In this document: positions 6,521-6,834 of the stretch, one piece after another
Layout of the letters: each line of letters starts with the position of its first letter
Position numbering within the stretch: position 1 is the first letter of the stretch
DNA from: Bacteroidales bacterium
GTDB lineage: Bacteria; Bacteroidota; Bacteroidia; Bacteroidales; Paludibacteraceae
Direction of reading: 5' to 3'
Assembly: GCA_900769035.1 (NCBI GenBank)
Contig: CAAGFD010000025.1
Span: forward strand, 1-6,834
Length of the DNA stretch: 6,834 bases
Translations under genes and position numbers: made by a program
Notes under the pieces: model-generated
Told to the model about the DNA's origin: nothing
What the model saw: the letters and a program-made list of their open reading frames with translations, nothing else
Database searches by the model: none

Positions 6521-6532
6521 TGAATTATTGTA

Positions 6533-6834
6533 TTAGAGTAAATCTACGCGTCCTTTAGCTTCTTCTACGACGCCTTTAGCGATAGAAGTAGAAACCTCTG
6601 CGTAGTGAGAGAATTCCATTGATGAAGTAGCACGTCCTGAAGTAATAGTACGGAGGGCGGTTACATAACCAAACAATTCTGAGAGTGGCACTTTAGCTTT
6701 AACGATGCGGGCACCGGTACGGCTTGTTTCCATACCTTCTACTTGACCACGGCGTTTGTTAAGGTCACCGATTACATCACCCATAGATTCTTCAGGGGTA
6801 ACGACTTCGAGGCGCATGATAGGCTCCATGAGAA
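6533..6834 (-). CDS. fusA: Elongation factor G, C-terminal part (5' end outside the window)
   Basis: EF-G is the GTPase that moves tRNA and mRNA through the ribosome and, with RRF, splits post-termination ribosomes. Only the last 99 complete codons are present; the reading frame runs off the right edge and the ATG at 6829 is an internal Met. The visible part is domain V, starting at MEPIMRLEVVTPEESMGDVI, then GDLNKRRGQVEGMETSRTGA, LFGYVTALRTITSGRATSSM and EFSHYAEV near the end. The G domain lies outside. Linkage to rpsJ points to the housekeeping copy; some Bacteroides carry a second EF-G elsewhere (known from B. thetaiotaomicron), which this fragment alone cannot exclude. Confidence 0.96.
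   Translation of the reverse strand, partial: LMEPIMRLEVVTPEESMGDVIGDLNKRRGQVEGMETSRTGARIVKAKVPLSELFGYVTALRTITSGRATSSMEFSHYAEVSTSIAKGVVEEAKGRVDLL

Overview
The window is a ribosomal-protein operon read entirely on the minus strand: 15 genes, all co-oriented, with no mobile element, CRISPR array or RNA gene. In transcription order (right to left) it holds the 3' end of fusA (EF-G), then rpsJ, rplC, rplD, rplW, rplB, rpsS, rplV, rpsC, rplP, rpmC, rpsQ, rplN, rplX and rplE. This is the complete S10 gene order followed by the first three genes of the spc order. It is joined upstream directly to the end of the str operon, with no tuf gene between fusA and rpsJ. The window ends just after the rplE stop; rpsN would normally follow.

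The organism is most likely a member of Bacteroidota, probably Bacteroidales. The S10, S3, L2, L3 and L22 sequences resemble Bacteroides proteins as I remember them, for example the S3 N-terminus MGQKTNPISNRLGIIRGWDS and the L2 signature DHPMGGGEGR. The DNA is AT-rich, and nearly all start codons follow AT-rich leaders without a Shine-Dalgarno sequence, which is typical of that phylum. All 15 genes stop with TAA.

Layout: 6833-6452 holds the fusA 3' end and an 81-nt spacer with a perfect 13-bp inverted repeat. 6451-6055 holds rpsJ and an 88-nt spacer that can fold. 6054-3660 holds rplC-rplD-rplW-rplB, packed with gaps of 2, 9 and 11 nt. 3633-2886 holds rpsS, a 52-nt AT-rich spacer and rplV, which overlaps rpsC by 17 nt. 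2902-2 holds rpsC to rplE, ending in a TAATG stop/start overlap between rplX and rplE. There is no gene-free stretch longer than 88 nt.

The products act together. S10, S19, S3 and S17 belong to the 30S subunit; L3, L4, L23, L2, L22, L16, L29, L14, L24 and L5 to the 50S subunit; EF-G drives translocation on the finished ribosome. The coding content is ordinary and I found no new enzymatic or defence system. The points worth a second look are regulatory: the two structured spacers flanking rpsJ, an isolated textbook Shine-Dalgarno at rplW fused to the rplD stop codon, and a Bacteroides-type promoter-like match inside rplD.
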